Shown: positions 20,927 to 31,500, numbered from the stretch's first letter. The stretch is DNA of 33,842 bases from an uncultured Eubacteriales bacterium (GCA_900548625.1 URLO01000018.1:1-33842); one strand, 5' to 3'. The notes: generated by a model not told the origin, from the letters alone. Numbers and translations: made by a program.

Positions 20927-21877
20927 TTATTCCTCGTCGGAGGCGGGGGTGCTCTTGTAGCGGCTGTACGCCACGACGATGCGGCGGTTCGGCTCGGTGC
21001 CGGTGGAGAAGGTGGTCACGTCGGGATGATCCTGAAGGGCGGCATGGATGACATGGCGCTCATAGGCGTTCATCGGCTCGAGCGTGATGTTGCGGCGGTA
21101 CCTGACGACCTTGCCCGCGACCTTCGACGCCAGACGCTGAAGGGACTCCTCGCGCTTGAGACGGTAGTTCTCGGCATCGACATTGATGCGCACGCGCTTG
21201 GTCTGGCCGCGGTTGACGGCGTAATTCGTCAGATGCTGGATGGCGTCGAGCGTCTCACCGCGGCGGCCGATCAGAATGCCGAGATTTTCACCGACCAGAT
21301 CGACCATATAGGTCTCGTCGGCGGACTTGGCGGCATGGGGCACGGCGTTGGAGCCCATGTGCTCCAGCAGACCCTTGACAAACTGCTCGATCTGTTCCTC
21401 GACAGAGCCGGGTTCGGCGGGGGCGTAGACCTTCGGCTCGGCCGGAGCGCTCTGCTCGGCGGCTGCCTTCGGCGCCTTCGGAGCCTTCGGCTGCTGCGGC
21501 TTGCGCTCAGGGCGCGGCTTGGGCTCGCGCGCGGGCTTCGGCTGCTGCGGCTTGGGCTCGGGACGGGACTGTGCCATGGCCGGCGCGGGCGCTGCCGGAG
21601 CGGCGGGCGCGATGACCTTCGGTGCGGAGGCAGGCTCCTGCACGGGCTTTTTGGGCTTGCTTCTGGAGGCAGAGGAGAGCGCGGGCTTGGGCGGCTCGTC
21701 CGGTGCTTCATAGGTCACCTTGACCCTCGCGGGCTGCGCGCCGATGCCAAGGAAACCGGATCTGGGATTGTCCAGCACTTCGACCGAGACGCTGTCGCGG
21801 TCCATGCCGAGCTGCTCGAGCGCGGCTGCGATCGCGAGGTCAATGGTCTTGCCGGTAGCGGTAATGAATTTTTCCAT
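20927..21877 (-). CDS. khpB: Jag/KhpB RNA-binding protein with long linker
   Basis: This is an RNA-binding protein encoded next to yidC in most Firmicutes, linked to control of cell elongation in Streptococcus (KhpB/EloR). The 316-residue product has the Jag_N domain (about 1-52, ending SGFLGIGAQPARV), a KH domain with the GRRG loop (about 190-225) and an R3H domain with R-x3-H in YERHVIH (near 275-281). The linker, about 55-160, is rich in Pro, Ala, Lys and Gln (repeated KPQQPK and APKAPK units), making it roughly 100 residues longer than B. subtilis Jag. ATG at 21877 has an AGGAG site about 11 nt upstream, rather far. It is 8 nt after yidC and last in the operon. Confidence 0.96.
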   Translation of the reverse strand: MEKFITATGKTIDLAIAAALEQLGMDRDSVSVEVLDNPRSGFLGIGAQPARVKVTYEAPDEPPKPALSSASRSKPKKPVQEPASAPKVIAPAAPAAPAPAMAQSRPEPKPQQPKPAREPKPRPERKPQQPKAPKAPKAAAEQSAPAEPKVYAPAEPGSVEEQIEQFVKGLLEHMGSNAVPHAAKSADETYMVDLVGENLGILIGRRGETLDAIQHLTNYAVNRGQTKRVRINVDAENYRLKREESLQRLASKVAGKVVRYRRNITLEPMNAYERHVIHAALQDHPDVTTFSTGTEPNRRIVVAYSRYKSTPASDEE

Positions 21878-21885
21878 ATTCTACG

Positions 21886-23271
21886 TTACTCCTCGGATTT
21901 TGCATCCGCATCCTGCGCGGATGCCTTCTTGCCATAGTGGGCGGGATCGTAAGCACGGCCCTTGCAGTAGGGGCGGCTGGGGTCGCCGGAGAGCGGCTTC
22001 TTTTCGTCCTGCTCGTCGGCTGCGGCAGGGTTCTTTTTCGCCTCGTAGTCGCGTGCGGCGGCTGCGGCGGCTTCCTTTTCCTGCTGCTTCAGCTTTTTCT
22101 TGCTGACGTTGTCCTGGATGCCGTCGGGATTCTGCTCGCGGCGAAGGGCGCGCTGACGCTCCTTCTCAGCCTCCTCCAGACGCTTCATGGCGGCGCGCTC
22201 CTGGCGCTCGGCGTCCTCCGCGTCATAGATCTTGCGGAAGTGGACGGTCAGGAAATAGTCCTGCACAGCGCCGAACAGGGCCTGCGCGATCCAGTAGATG
22301 GAGATCGCGGCGGGCATGGAATAGCCGATCCAGAGCGACATGATCGGCATCATGAGCATCATGGTGGTGTTGGTCTGCGCCGCGGCCTTGGCAGCCTCGG
22401 CGTCCTGCTCGCCGTCTTCGTTGGTGGCGACCTTGTTGTTCATCTTCTGGCTGACGAACATCGAGAGCATCTGAAGACCGCCGGAAACCAGCGGGATCAG
22501 GAACAGACCGATCTGGTTCCATGCAGGGTTTTCCCACGTCCAGAAGCTGAACGACGGGATCTCGGCAAGGTTGATGCCGAGGAAGGTGAAGCTGATCTCG
22601 CGGAGCGAGGCTGCCTCAAAGATGGGCAGCGCCTTCAGCTCCTCAAGGAACTCACCGAGATGGCCTGCCGCGGCAAGCTGGTCATAGAAGCTGTTGCCGC
22701 CGAGGGTGACGCCGCTGGCCTTGATATAGGCGACGACGGCGGCCGCGATCGAACGGCTGTTGTGCATCATATACGTGATCGGCTCACGGATGACGTAGTA
22801 CAGCGGCAGCATGATCAGCAGCGGAATGAACGACCAGAGACATCCGCCGCTCATCGAAACGCCCTCGTCCTTGTAAAGCTGCTGAAGCGCAAGCTGATAT
22901 TTCTGCTTGTCATCGCCGTATTTTGCTTCGAGTGCCTTGGCAAGCGGCGCAAGACGCGACATTTTCAGCATGCTTTTCTTGCTCTTGATGCTCATCGGGA
23001 GCAGCACGAGCTTGACGATGAGGGAGAACAGGATCAGCGCCACGCCGTAGTTGTTTGCAAACCGGTCAAGCCAGTCAAGCAGATAACCGAACGGGACGCG
23101 GATGATGTCCGAGAGGGACATTTTGTCCTGTGTGGAGTCGAGCGCCTCCTGCGCGGCCTGCGCCGGTTCGAGCGAGGTGCTTTCATCGTTGGCAGCCGGA
23201 GCGTTCATGGCGCAGCCGGCCAGCGCGAGGATCATGAGCAGTGCGAGGAACAGTGCAAGGAATCTTTTCAT
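21886..23271 (-). CDS. yidC: YidC/Oxa1 membrane protein insertase (lipoprotein type)
   Basis: This inserts proteins into the cytoplasmic membrane, alone or with SecYEG. The 461-residue product has a signal peptide with lipobox LAGC (C20), then the Oxa1 core: YGVALILFSLIVKLVLLPMS, a cytoplasmic hairpin, FIPLLIMLPLYYVIREP, LFLIPLVSGGLQMLSMF and two closing helices near IMSLWIGYSMPAAISIYWIAQ. A long insert between helices is present, and the C-terminal tail (from about 350) is highly charged with Lys/Arg/Glu and Ala runs, as in Firmicutes YidC that bind ribosomes. ATG at 23271 follows GGAGG. It lies in the rpmH-rnpA-yidD-yidC-jag operon. Confidence 0.97.
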   Translation of the reverse strand: MKRFLALFLALLMILALAGCAMNAPAANDESTSLEPAQAAQEALDSTQDKMSLSDIIRVPFGYLLDWLDRFANNYGVALILFSLIVKLVLLPMSIKSKKSMLKMSRLAPLAKALEAKYGDDKQKYQLALQQLYKDEGVSMSGGCLWSFIPLLIMLPLYYVIREPITYMMHNSRSIAAAVVAYIKASGVTLGGNSFYDQLAAAGHLGEFLEELKALPIFEAASLREISFTFLGINLAEIPSFSFWTWENPAWNQIGLFLIPLVSGGLQMLSMFVSQKMNNKVATNEDGEQDAEAAKAAAQTNTTMMLMMPIMSLWIGYSMPAAISIYWIAQALFGAVQDYFLTVHFRKIYDAEDAERQERAAMKRLEEAEKERQRALRREQNPDGIQDNVSKKKLKQQEKEAAAAAARDYEAKKNPAAADEQDEKKPLSGDPSRPYCKGRAYDPAHYGKKASAQDADAKSEE

Positions 23272-23322
23272 TTGTTATCCTCCAAAGTGGGGATGCCGGG
23301 AGCCGGGCACAGCCCGTGCGCC

Positions 23323-23535
23323 CTACGGCACCGGATCAAAGTAGTCACCCTTGTAAAAAGGATGGCACCGCAGAAACCGCCGTACAGCCAAAATGCCGCC
23401 TTTCCATGCGCCGTGCTTTGTGATGGCCTCCAGTGCATACTGGGAGCACGTCGGCGTAAACCGGCAGCGGGGCGGAAAGGCGGGTGAAATGTGCTTCTGA
23501 TAAAACCGGATCAGGGCGAGAAAGAGCCGTTTCAT
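23323..23535 (-). CDS. yidD: Membrane protein insertion efficiency factor YidD
   Basis: A 70-residue protein with the YidD signature: IRFYQKHISPAFPPRCRFTPTCSQYALEAITKHGAWKG, including the conserved cysteine pair, and the CHPFYKGDYFDPVP end. It assists membrane protein insertion next to YidC. The start ATG overlaps the rnpA stop by 4 nt, indicating translational coupling. It is 51 nt before yidC. Confidence 0.97.
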   Translation of the reverse strand: MKRLFLALIRFYQKHISPAFPPRCRFTPTCSQYALEAITKHGAWKGGILAVRRFLRCHPFYKGDYFDPVP

Positions 23536-23882
23536 TGCGTGTCCTCATGCCTCAGAAGCGACAGCTTCTCCGCAAGCGACAGGTAGGCTTGCTCAAGCTC
23601 GCGATACGGCGCGTCCATGGCGCGCCCTCTCACCACGACCACGATGTCGTAGCCGGGAAGAAACTGCGTCTCGTGCAGCCGGTAGATCTCACGCAGACGG
23701 CGGCGGACACGGTTGCGCCGGACGGCGCAGCCGAGCTTCGCGTTGACCGTCAGGCCGATGCGGTTGCATGCCTGCCCGTTTTTGCGGCAGTAGATGGCAA
23801 GATACCGGTTGGCGCAGGTGTGACCCTTGCGGTAGAGACGGCGGAAGATGTGATTGAGCTTGAGGGAACTGGAATACTGCAT
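23532..23882 (-). CDS. rnpA: Ribonuclease P protein component
   Basis: This is the protein subunit of RNase P, which matures tRNA 5' ends. The 116-residue product carries the RNR signature in CAVRRNRVRRRLREIYR and the FRRLYRKG start motif; the length is normal. ATG at 23882 is chosen because GGAGG lies just upstream and the family begins there; the frame is open further upstream for 32 codons without family similarity. It overlaps yidD by 4 nt and follows rpmH by 142 nt, with a small hairpin (23909-23923, CCGGAG arms) in between. Confidence 0.97.
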   Translation of the reverse strand: MQYSSSLKLNHIFRRLYRKGHTCANRYLAIYCRKNGQACNRIGLTVNAKLGCAVRRNRVRRRLREIYRLHETQFLPGYDIVVVVRGRAMDAPYRELEQAYLSLAEKLSLLRHEDTQ

Positions 23883-24024
23883 GAGGCCTCCCTCCGGGCA
23901 GGCGCACGCCGGAGATGCTCCGGATGCAGCTTGCTCTGATCCCTGGTAAACGGATGGGGCGAACAGAACAGCGTCCATTCACCCCTATCATTGCACAGCG
24001 GTATATGCGGTCATGGCTTGCGTG

Positions 24025-24165
24025 TTACGCAGACAGCTTTGCTCTGCCCTTTGCACGACGGCGGGCGAGGACCTTGCGGCCGTTGGCGGTCGCCATTCTC
24101 TTGCGGAAGCCATGCACTTTGGATCTGTGGCGCTTCTTGGGCTGATAGGTACGAACAGTTGCCAT
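24025..24165 (-). CDS. rpmH: 50S ribosomal protein L34
   Basis: A 46-residue protein of the large ribosomal subunit with the family's RTYQPKKRHRSKVHGFRKRM start, ATANGRKVLARRRAKGR middle and KLSA end. It is two residues longer than the common 44 because it starts MATVRTY. ATG at 24165 follows GGAGGTG with 8-nt spacing. It leads the rpmH-rnpA-yidD-yidC-jag operon behind a consensus promoter. In many Firmicutes dnaA lies divergently upstream; here hemW occupies that side, on the same strand. Confidence 0.98.
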   Translation of the reverse strand: MATVRTYQPKKRHRSKVHGFRKRMATANGRKVLARRRAKGRAKLSA

Positions 24166-24199
24166 TTTTGGTACACCTCCTGTAATAATATGCTCAACA

Positions 24200-24256
24200 G
24201 CTGCGAAAAAACGCAGCCGCAGCGAGTCGTGTTCTGCTTTCTGCCGTATAGGGCAG
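24200..24256 (-). promoter_or_regulatory. rpmH leader with two small hairpins
   Basis: The predicted 5' UTR (about 24264 to 24166) contains CTGCC/GGCAG (24241-24256) and, nearer the gene, GCTGCG/CGCAGC (24212-24217 with 24200-24205) around a six-T loop. Their role is unknown; the second is about 20 nt from the ribosome-binding site. Confidence 0.4.
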
Positions 24257-24271
24257 GAACATACGCTGAAT

Positions 24272-24301
24272 ATTATACGCGATGATACCGCGCCGTGTCA
24301 A
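24272..24301 (-). promoter_or_regulatory. rpmH operon promoter
   Basis: Minus strand: TTGACA (24296-24301), 18-nt spacer, TATAAT (24272-24277). Both boxes match consensus fully. I see no terminator between hemW and this promoter, so some read-through is expected. Confidence 0.9.
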
Positions 24302-24337
24302 TCTTTATTTTTACCGCAGCGGCGGTATCGCGCCCTT

Positions 24338-25543
24338 TTATCGCTTCTGGGCGAGCGGCTTGCTCTTTTGCTGCTCATCGAGGAGCTTGACAAGGATGGG
24401 ATTTGAGAGCATGAAGCCCTTCGGCGTCAGATGCCAGCGGCCGTTTTCCAGAACGGCGAGGTCGTTCTTCTCCAAAACCCGCAGCGCCTTTTCGATCGGC
24501 TCGAAGGGGAGCAGGAACGAGCGCGTATACTCGCCTGCCTCCACGCCGTCGACGGTGCGCAGCCGGAGCATGAGATACTCGCCCGCGCGCTCGCGCAGCG
24601 GAACGCTCTCACACTCGGACAGGACGATGCCCTTGCTCATGACGCCGGTGATGTAGCTCTCCAGATCCGGCTTGATGGTAAAGCGCTTTCCGGCAAAGTC
24701 GGACGCGGCGCACGGGCCGAAGCTCAGGTATTCATCGCCCATCCAGTATTTGAGATTGTGGCGGCAGATGTAGCCGTCCTTTGCGAAGTTGGAGATCTCA
24801 TACTGGTGATAGCCGAACTCCGCGAGCGTTTCAACGGCGTAGAAATACATGTCGGCCTGCGCGTCATCATCGGGGAGGTTGGCGCAGTCCTTGTATTCCC
24901 AGAGCTTGGTGCCCGGCTCGACCTTCAGACCGTAGCAGGAGATGTGCTCGGTCTTGAGATCGATGATGTTGCGCAGCGTCTGCATCCACTGCTCACGGCT
25001 CTGGTTCGGAAGGCCGTACATGAGATCGACGGAGATGTTGTCAAAGCCCGCGCGGCGCGCCATCATGACCGCCTGCTGCGCCTGACGGTAGTTGTGCGGG
25101 CGGCCGAGCGCCTTGAGCTGCTCGTCGGAGTCGGTCTGCACGCCGATGGAGATGCGGTTGAAGCCCGCGCGGTTGAGGCGCGTGAGCATGGGAAGCGAGA
25201 CAGAGTCCGGATTTGCCTCAAACGACACCTCGGCGTCGCGGCTGACGTCAAAGCGACGGTCGATCTCGGAGAAGATGCGGCTCAGGCCGCCGGCTCCGAA
25301 GAACGAGGGCGTGCCGCCGCCGAAGTAGACGGTATCGACCTCGTACCCCTGCGCGCTGGGCGCGGCCTCGCGGATGTGGGCGAGAACGGCGGTCAGATAC
25401 CGGTCCATCAGCTCCTTGTTGCGCGCGCCGCCGAGGGAGTAGAAGTCGCAGTATTCGCACTTGCTGCGGCAGAACGGCACATGGACGTAGATGCCGAGCG
25501 GCTTTTTCTTTTTATTCTGGTTGTCCTTGGGTTTCAGAAGCAT
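24338..25543 (-). CDS. hemW: Radical SAM heme chaperone HemW
   Basis: HemW proteins bind heme and S-adenosylmethionine with a [4Fe-4S] cluster and deliver heme to respiratory enzymes; older annotations call them oxygen-independent coproporphyrinogen oxidase. The 401-residue product has C25-x3-C29-x2-C32 in VPFCRSKCEYCDF, then GGGTPS, SFEANPDS and RISIGVQT segments and a HemN C-terminal domain. The C-x3-C-x2-C followed directly by D-F, as in HemW, and the absence of HemN's N-terminal part support HemW. ATG at 25543 follows GGAGGAG with 8-nt spacing; a TTG 10 codons earlier lies upstream of that site. It follows lepA by 19 nt. Confidence 0.93.
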   Translation of the reverse strand: MLLKPKDNQNKKKKPLGIYVHVPFCRSKCEYCDFYSLGGARNKELMDRYLTAVLAHIREAAPSAQGYEVDTVYFGGGTPSFFGAGGLSRIFSEIDRRFDVSRDAEVSFEANPDSVSLPMLTRLNRAGFNRISIGVQTDSDEQLKALGRPHNYRQAQQAVMMARRAGFDNISVDLMYGLPNQSREQWMQTLRNIIDLKTEHISCYGLKVEPGTKLWEYKDCANLPDDDAQADMYFYAVETLAEFGYHQYEISNFAKDGYICRHNLKYWMGDEYLSFGPCAASDFAGKRFTIKPDLESYITGVMSKGIVLSECESVPLRERAGEYLMLRLRTVDGVEAGEYTRSFLLPFEPIEKALRVLEKNDLAVLENGRWHLTPKGFMLSNPILVKLLDEQQKSKPLAQKR

Positions 25544-25562
25544 GGGCTGCTCCTCCGATCGA

Positions 25563-27368
<1,806 letters not shown>

Positions 27369-27419
27369 AAAAGGAGGCTCCTTTTCACTTGACGGAGTAA
27401 GCGGCAGCGCCGCGGAGGA

Positions 27420-29525
27420 TCAGTTTGCGGTGTTTTCCCGGAGCGCCAGCTCGTGGCTGCTCGAGGCGGAGAAATAGGCGTTCATGATGGGGATGCAGAC
27501 GTTTGCGAGGTTGCCGCCCTGCGCGCCCTTTTCCACATACACGGCGATGGCGATCTCGGGATCGTCCGCCGGAGCGTAGAGCACGAACGAGGCATGGTCG
27601 GAGCCGGAGTGCATGTTGCCCCACTGCGCGGTGCCGGTTTTACAGGCAACGCTGACGGGATAGGTTGCGAGATACTGCGCGGCGGTGCCCTGACTGGCGA
27701 CCAGCTTCATGCCGGTCTTGTAGCAGTCGATGGCCTCGTCGGAGATGTCGAGCTCGCTCGCGACGGTCGGCTCATGCTGCATGATCAGCTCCTGATAGTC
27801 CCACGAGATGACGCGGGAGAGGAACGTCGCGTTGTAGCGCGTGCCGTTGTTGGCGAGCGCCGAGGTGTAGCAGACCATCTGCATCGGCGTGAATTTGTTG
27901 TCGGACTGGCCGATGGCAGCCTGAATGACGTCCGCGCCATACCAGATGGCCTGATCGCCGGCGTACAGCTCGGCCTTCGTCTCGCGGTTGGCGCGTGTGC
28001 CGACGACCTCCGGCAGCTCCACGCCGGTCGGCTCGCCGAGACCGAGCGCCTTTGCGACCACGTCCAGCGGATTCTCGCCGGTCTGGGTCATGTAGTTGTT
28101 GTAGGTCAGACGGCCGATCTCATAGAAGTAATAGTTGCAGGACTCCTTGATGGCCTCGCGCATGTTGATCTTGCCGTGCGTGGTCGAGGTGCTCGTCCAG
28201 ACGTAGCAGCGCGGCTCATAGCCGTATTCCTTGTAGTATTCGTAGATGCCCTTGTCGGTGATCTCGTAATACTGGCTGTAGCCGCCGAGATCGACGGCGG
28301 CGATGGCGGTGACCATTTTGTAGATGGAGCCCGGCCAGTAGGTTGCCTGCAAAACGCGGTTGAGGAACGGGCCGTATTCGCTCTCGGCAAGCTCTGCGTA
28401 GTCCTCGTTGACGGTGGCGAGGTTGTAGGTCGGGTAGCTGGCGCTGGCGAGGATCTCGCCGGTCTTGACCTGCTGCACGACGACCGCGCCGCCCTCGGCG
28501 TCCTTTCCCTCGTGCCTTCGGCCCGCGCCGTTTTCGCGGAGGTTGAGGATGACGTCCTCCAGCGCTTTTTCCGCGACGGCCTGCAGGGAGATGTCAATGG
28601 TCAGCTCCACATTGCTGCCCGGCTGCGGGACGGTCTCAAAATACTCCTCCAGCACCTCGCCGTTGGAGGCGACGGTGGTGTATTTCGTGCCGCTCGAGCC
28701 GTGGAGATACGACTCAAACGCCTGCTCCACGCCGGCCTTGCCGACCAGCGCGTTCATGGCGTAGCCCTTGTCGCGGTACTCCGCGGCCTCCTCGGCGTAG
28801 ATCTGGCCGATGTAGCCGAGCAGATGCGCCGCATACTGCGTGTGGTATTCGCGGACGGTGCCGGTCTCCACGATGACGCCCGGAACGCCGAGCTCCATCA
28901 CCGCGGCGAGGTTTTCCGCGCTGACATCGCTTGCCAGCATGTAGTTTTCCATGCCGATGCCGGGGATGGAGCGCAGCTCCAGCTCATAACGGATGGAGAT
29001 GACCTTATAGGCCTGCTCCTGCGTCCAGTCGGAGGGGATGCGGTACTGCGCGCGCAGATTTTTCATCAGCGTCTGCGCGGAAATATCGAGGTCATAGTCC
29101 TTGTACGCCAGAAAAGTGCGGAAATAGGATTGCCACGAGCTGTCGATGGCGTCCATATTGTAGCTGTACGGCATTTCCGGCGTGACAGGGAAGTGCGAGG
29201 TGTAGGAGATGCCGAGACTGTCGCACAGCTCAAGAAGCTGCAGGAGGTTTTCATTCGGATTTTTGCTGTTGAAAAGAACGAAGTTGATGATGACCAGATT
29301 GTAGCTTGCGCGGTTGGAGACCAGAACGTTTCCGTTCCGGTCCAGAATGTTGCCGCGCGCGGCCTCCACGGTGGTCATATAGCGCATGGAGTCTGCGTCG
29401 GCAGCCACAAGGCCGTTTTCCGGCTCCACAGCCTGCAATTTGTACAGCCGCAGGGAGAACGCGCCGACAAGCAGCGCAACAAGACAGACGAAAACGATCG
29501 TCCGAAAGCGTGTGATGCGTCCCAT
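27420..29525 (-). CDS. mrdA: Penicillin-binding protein 2 (elongasome transpeptidase)
   Basis: This is a class B penicillin-binding protein that cross-links peptidoglycan during elongation. The 701-residue product has a short cytoplasmic tail, one membrane helix (about 9-27), a dimerisation/pedestal domain and a transpeptidase domain. Active-site motifs are S400-I-Y-K403, S462-C-N464 and K629-T-G631. Neighbours mreC and mreD point to MrdA rather than divisome FtsI. It begins 3 nt after the mreD stop, with only a weak GGCGGG site, suggesting translational coupling. No RodA gene is in the window. Confidence 0.93.
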   Translation of the reverse strand: MGRITRFRTIVFVCLVALLVGAFSLRLYKLQAVEPENGLVAADADSMRYMTTVEAARGNILDRNGNVLVSNRASYNLVIINFVLFNSKNPNENLLQLLELCDSLGISYTSHFPVTPEMPYSYNMDAIDSSWQSYFRTFLAYKDYDLDISAQTLMKNLRAQYRIPSDWTQEQAYKVISIRYELELRSIPGIGMENYMLASDVSAENLAAVMELGVPGVIVETGTVREYHTQYAAHLLGYIGQIYAEEAAEYRDKGYAMNALVGKAGVEQAFESYLHGSSGTKYTTVASNGEVLEEYFETVPQPGSNVELTIDISLQAVAEKALEDVILNLRENGAGRRHEGKDAEGGAVVVQQVKTGEILASASYPTYNLATVNEDYAELAESEYGPFLNRVLQATYWPGSIYKMVTAIAAVDLGGYSQYYEITDKGIYEYYKEYGYEPRCYVWTSTSTTHGKINMREAIKESCNYYFYEIGRLTYNNYMTQTGENPLDVVAKALGLGEPTGVELPEVVGTRANRETKAELYAGDQAIWYGADVIQAAIGQSDNKFTPMQMVCYTSALANNGTRYNATFLSRVISWDYQELIMQHEPTVASELDISDEAIDCYKTGMKLVASQGTAAQYLATYPVSVACKTGTAQWGNMHSGSDHASFVLYAPADDPEIAIAVYVEKGAQGGNLANVCIPIMNAYFSASSSHELALRENTAN

Positions 29526-29528
29526 GGT

Positions 29529-30026
29529 TTATTTTCCCGCCTTTCCGATCGCCCATGCCGCGAGATACACCGGCGGACAGGCCAGCATGGAAAGCCCGAT
29601 CTGCCGAAGAAGGATGAGCCAGCCCTCGTCTCCGGTCTGGCCGAGGTAGCGCTTAAAGAGAAACAGCAGCGTCTGTGTGATGAGCAGCGACAGCAGGCAC
29701 ATCATGGCTGCCGACAAAAGATTCCGGTTGAGATACCGGTCACAGAGATAGCCCGCCGCCAGCGCACAGAGCGTACACAAAATGATGAGCACGCCTCCGC
29801 CGTCACCGCCGCTCAGGCACCAGAAAAGGCCCGCCGCGAGGCCGAACACGCCGCCGTCCTCCGCGCCGCCGTGCATCGCGATGCAGGCGACCGCGACCGG
29901 GATCAGGCTGAGCTTCGTGCCGAAATAGCGCGCGCGTCCGAAGATGACGCCCTGAATGACCGCCACGGCCAGCAGCAAAAGCGCATAGAGCGCCCACATC
30001 AGCGCTTTTTTGTATCGTTCACGCAT
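29529..30026 (-). CDS. mreD: Rod shape-determining protein MreD
   Basis: A 165-residue, highly hydrophobic protein with about five predicted membrane helices. Its place directly between mreC and the PBP2 gene, its size and its helix pattern identify it as MreD, which links MreC to the wall-synthesis complex. Sequence motifs in this family are weak, so context carries much of the call. ATG at 30026 follows AAAGGAGG with 8-nt spacing. It ends 3 nt before the PBP2 start. Confidence 0.85.
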   Translation of the reverse strand: MRERYKKALMWALYALLLLAVAVIQGVIFGRARYFGTKLSLIPVAVACIAMHGGAEDGGVFGLAAGLFWCLSGGDGGGVLIILCTLCALAAGYLCDRYLNRNLLSAAMMCLLSLLITQTLLFLFKRYLGQTGDEGWLILLRQIGLSMLACPPVYLAAWAIGKAGK

Positions 30027-30053
30027 CCTGGACGCCTCCTTTGCTCTGTGGTG

Positions 30054-30890
30054 TCACTGGTTGGAAAATTCGGTGATGATGAAGATCTGCTCAAGCCCCG
30101 CGAAATCGCACGAGGCCTCGAGCGTGGCGTATTTCGCGACGCCTGTTTCGTCAAGCCCGACATTTGTGAGGTAGCCCAGCAGCAGCCCGCGCGGATAGAG
30201 CGTCGAGCCGGTCGTGACGACCTGATCGTGGTTCTTGAGAATGGCGTCGGTCGGCAGGTAGTTCATGCGGAGCACGCTGCTGCCGTCCGCCAGATAGGTG
30301 CCCTGCACCACGCCGGTATAGCCGGACGAGGCGATCGAGGCGCTGATCTCCAAGGAGGAGTCCTGCACGGTGGTGATCGTCGCCCAGTTCGCGCCGACCT
30401 CGGTGACAAGGCCGATGACCTGCCCGTTTTCCGTGATGGCGCACATGCCCGCCTCAAGGCCGGAATTCGTGCCCTTGCCGATGGTGAAGGCACTGCGGTA
30501 GTTCGATGCGTTCCACGAGATGATATACGCCGACACGAGCGAGTAGTCCTCGTGCTCGTCCACGAGATCCAGCAGCAGCCGGAGCTGCTCGTTTTCGCGC
30601 TGCAGCGCCGCGGCGTTGCGGACGTCCTCCTGCATTTCGAGAATGCGCTTTTCCAGCTCCGCATTGCGTGCTTGCAGCGACTCATAGGAGAACAGGTAGT
30701 TGTAATACTGCTCCGCCTGCCGGTCGATGGCGGCGATGCCGCTGCGGATGGGGGAGAGGATCGTCCCGACCACGTTGGAGAAAAACGGCGTGCCGGAGAC
30801 GACCGCGCCGATGACCGTTGCGAGCACCGCGAGGATCAACGCGAGGATCAGGATCGTCTTGACTTTTGTGGACCAGAATTTCCTTTTCAA
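30054..30890 (-). CDS. mreC: Rod shape-determining protein MreC
   Basis: The 278-residue product has a membrane helix near its start (about 10-30), a coiled-coil (about 60-105; YESLQARNAELEKRILEMQEDV) and the two-barrel MreC periplasmic-type domain with the TIGKGTNSGLEAGMCAI and GLVTEVG segments. MreC links MreD and PBP2 in the elongasome. Start choice: TTG at 30890 is preferred because GAGGAG, formed by the last codons of maf, lies 9 nt upstream and the TTG is 4 nt after the maf stop. ATG at 30914, which overlaps maf by 20 nt, has a weaker AGGTG site and would add eight charged residues. No mreB is adjacent. Confidence 0.92.
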   Translation of the reverse strand: MKRKFWSTKVKTILILALILAVLATVIGAVVSGTPFFSNVVGTILSPIRSGIAAIDRQAEQYYNYLFSYESLQARNAELEKRILEMQEDVRNAAALQRENEQLRLLLDLVDEHEDYSLVSAYIISWNASNYRSAFTIGKGTNSGLEAGMCAITENGQVIGLVTEVGANWATITTVQDSSLEISASIASSGYTGVVQGTYLADGSSVLRMNYLPTDAILKNHDQVVTTGSTLYPRGLLLGYLTNVGLDETGVAKYATLEASCDFAGLEQIFIITEFSNQ

Positions 30891-30894
30891 TGTC

Positions 30895-31485
30895 TCACGC
30901 TCCTCTTCCGTCATCACCCAGCACCTGCACGCCGCAGGCGCGCAGCATTTCCGCCAGCGGACAAAGCGGCAGCCCCATCACGCAGAAATAGTCTCCGTCC
31001 AGATGGCGGACAAAGATGGATGCGCCGCCCTGAATGCCGTAGGCGCCGGCCTTGTCCATCGGTTCGCCGGTGGCGACGTAGGCCCGGATCTCACGGTCTG
31101 ACAGGGGGCGGAACTCGATGCCGGTGCGCACGACGCAGCGCTGCATACGCCCGCTCTGCAAAACGGTCAGGCCGGTCATGACCTCGTGCCGCCGCCCGGA
31201 GAGCAGGCTCAGCATCCGCACGGCGTCCGCCTCGCTCTTGGGCTTTCCGAGAATCTGCCCGTCCACCACAACGATGGTGTCGGCAGCGATGACGATGTCC
31301 TCGGAGGCGCACTGCGCGGCGACGGCCTCGGCCTTTTCCTCGCCGACACGGGCGACCTCCTGCTCGGGAGGGAGCGCGGGGTCCATCGTCTCGTCGATGT
31401 CTGCGGTATGTATGGTGAAGTCTACGCCGAGCAGCTTCAGAAGCTCCTGCCGGCGGGGGGACTTGGATGCCAGAATGATTGCCAT
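30895..31485 (-). CDS. maf: Maf family nucleoside triphosphate pyrophosphatase
   Basis: Maf proteins hydrolyse dTTP, UTP and modified nucleotides to monophosphates. In Bacillus, Maf overproduction blocks septation. The 196-residue product has the LASKSPRRQELL start, the EKA segment, the AADTIVVVDGQILGKP core and GIEFRPLSDREIRAYV; length is typical. ATG at 31485 follows AAGGAAG. It is upstream of mreC, an arrangement conserved in many bacteria, and 15 nt after the U32 gene. Confidence 0.95.
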   Translation of the reverse strand: MAIILASKSPRRQELLKLLGVDFTIHTADIDETMDPALPPEQEVARVGEEKAEAVAAQCASEDIVIAADTIVVVDGQILGKPKSEADAVRMLSLLSGRRHEVMTGLTVLQSGRMQRCVVRTGIEFRPLSDREIRAYVATGEPMDKAGAYGIQGGASIFVRHLDGDYFCVMGLPLCPLAEMLRACGVQVLGDDGRGA

Positions 31486-31500
31486 GTTGAACGCTTCCTT

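Noticed and set aside
24166..24337. Replication origin upstream of rpmH
   Set aside because: No dnaA gene, no cluster of TTATCCACA-like boxes and no AT-rich unwinding region; the stretch is explained by the rpmH promoter and leader.
27453..31181. Very long open frame on the plus strand (about 1,240 codons) opposite PBP2, mreD, mreC and maf
   Set aside because: It is an antisense frame kept open by GC-rich codon use; the opposite strand encodes four recognised proteins with good ribosome sites.
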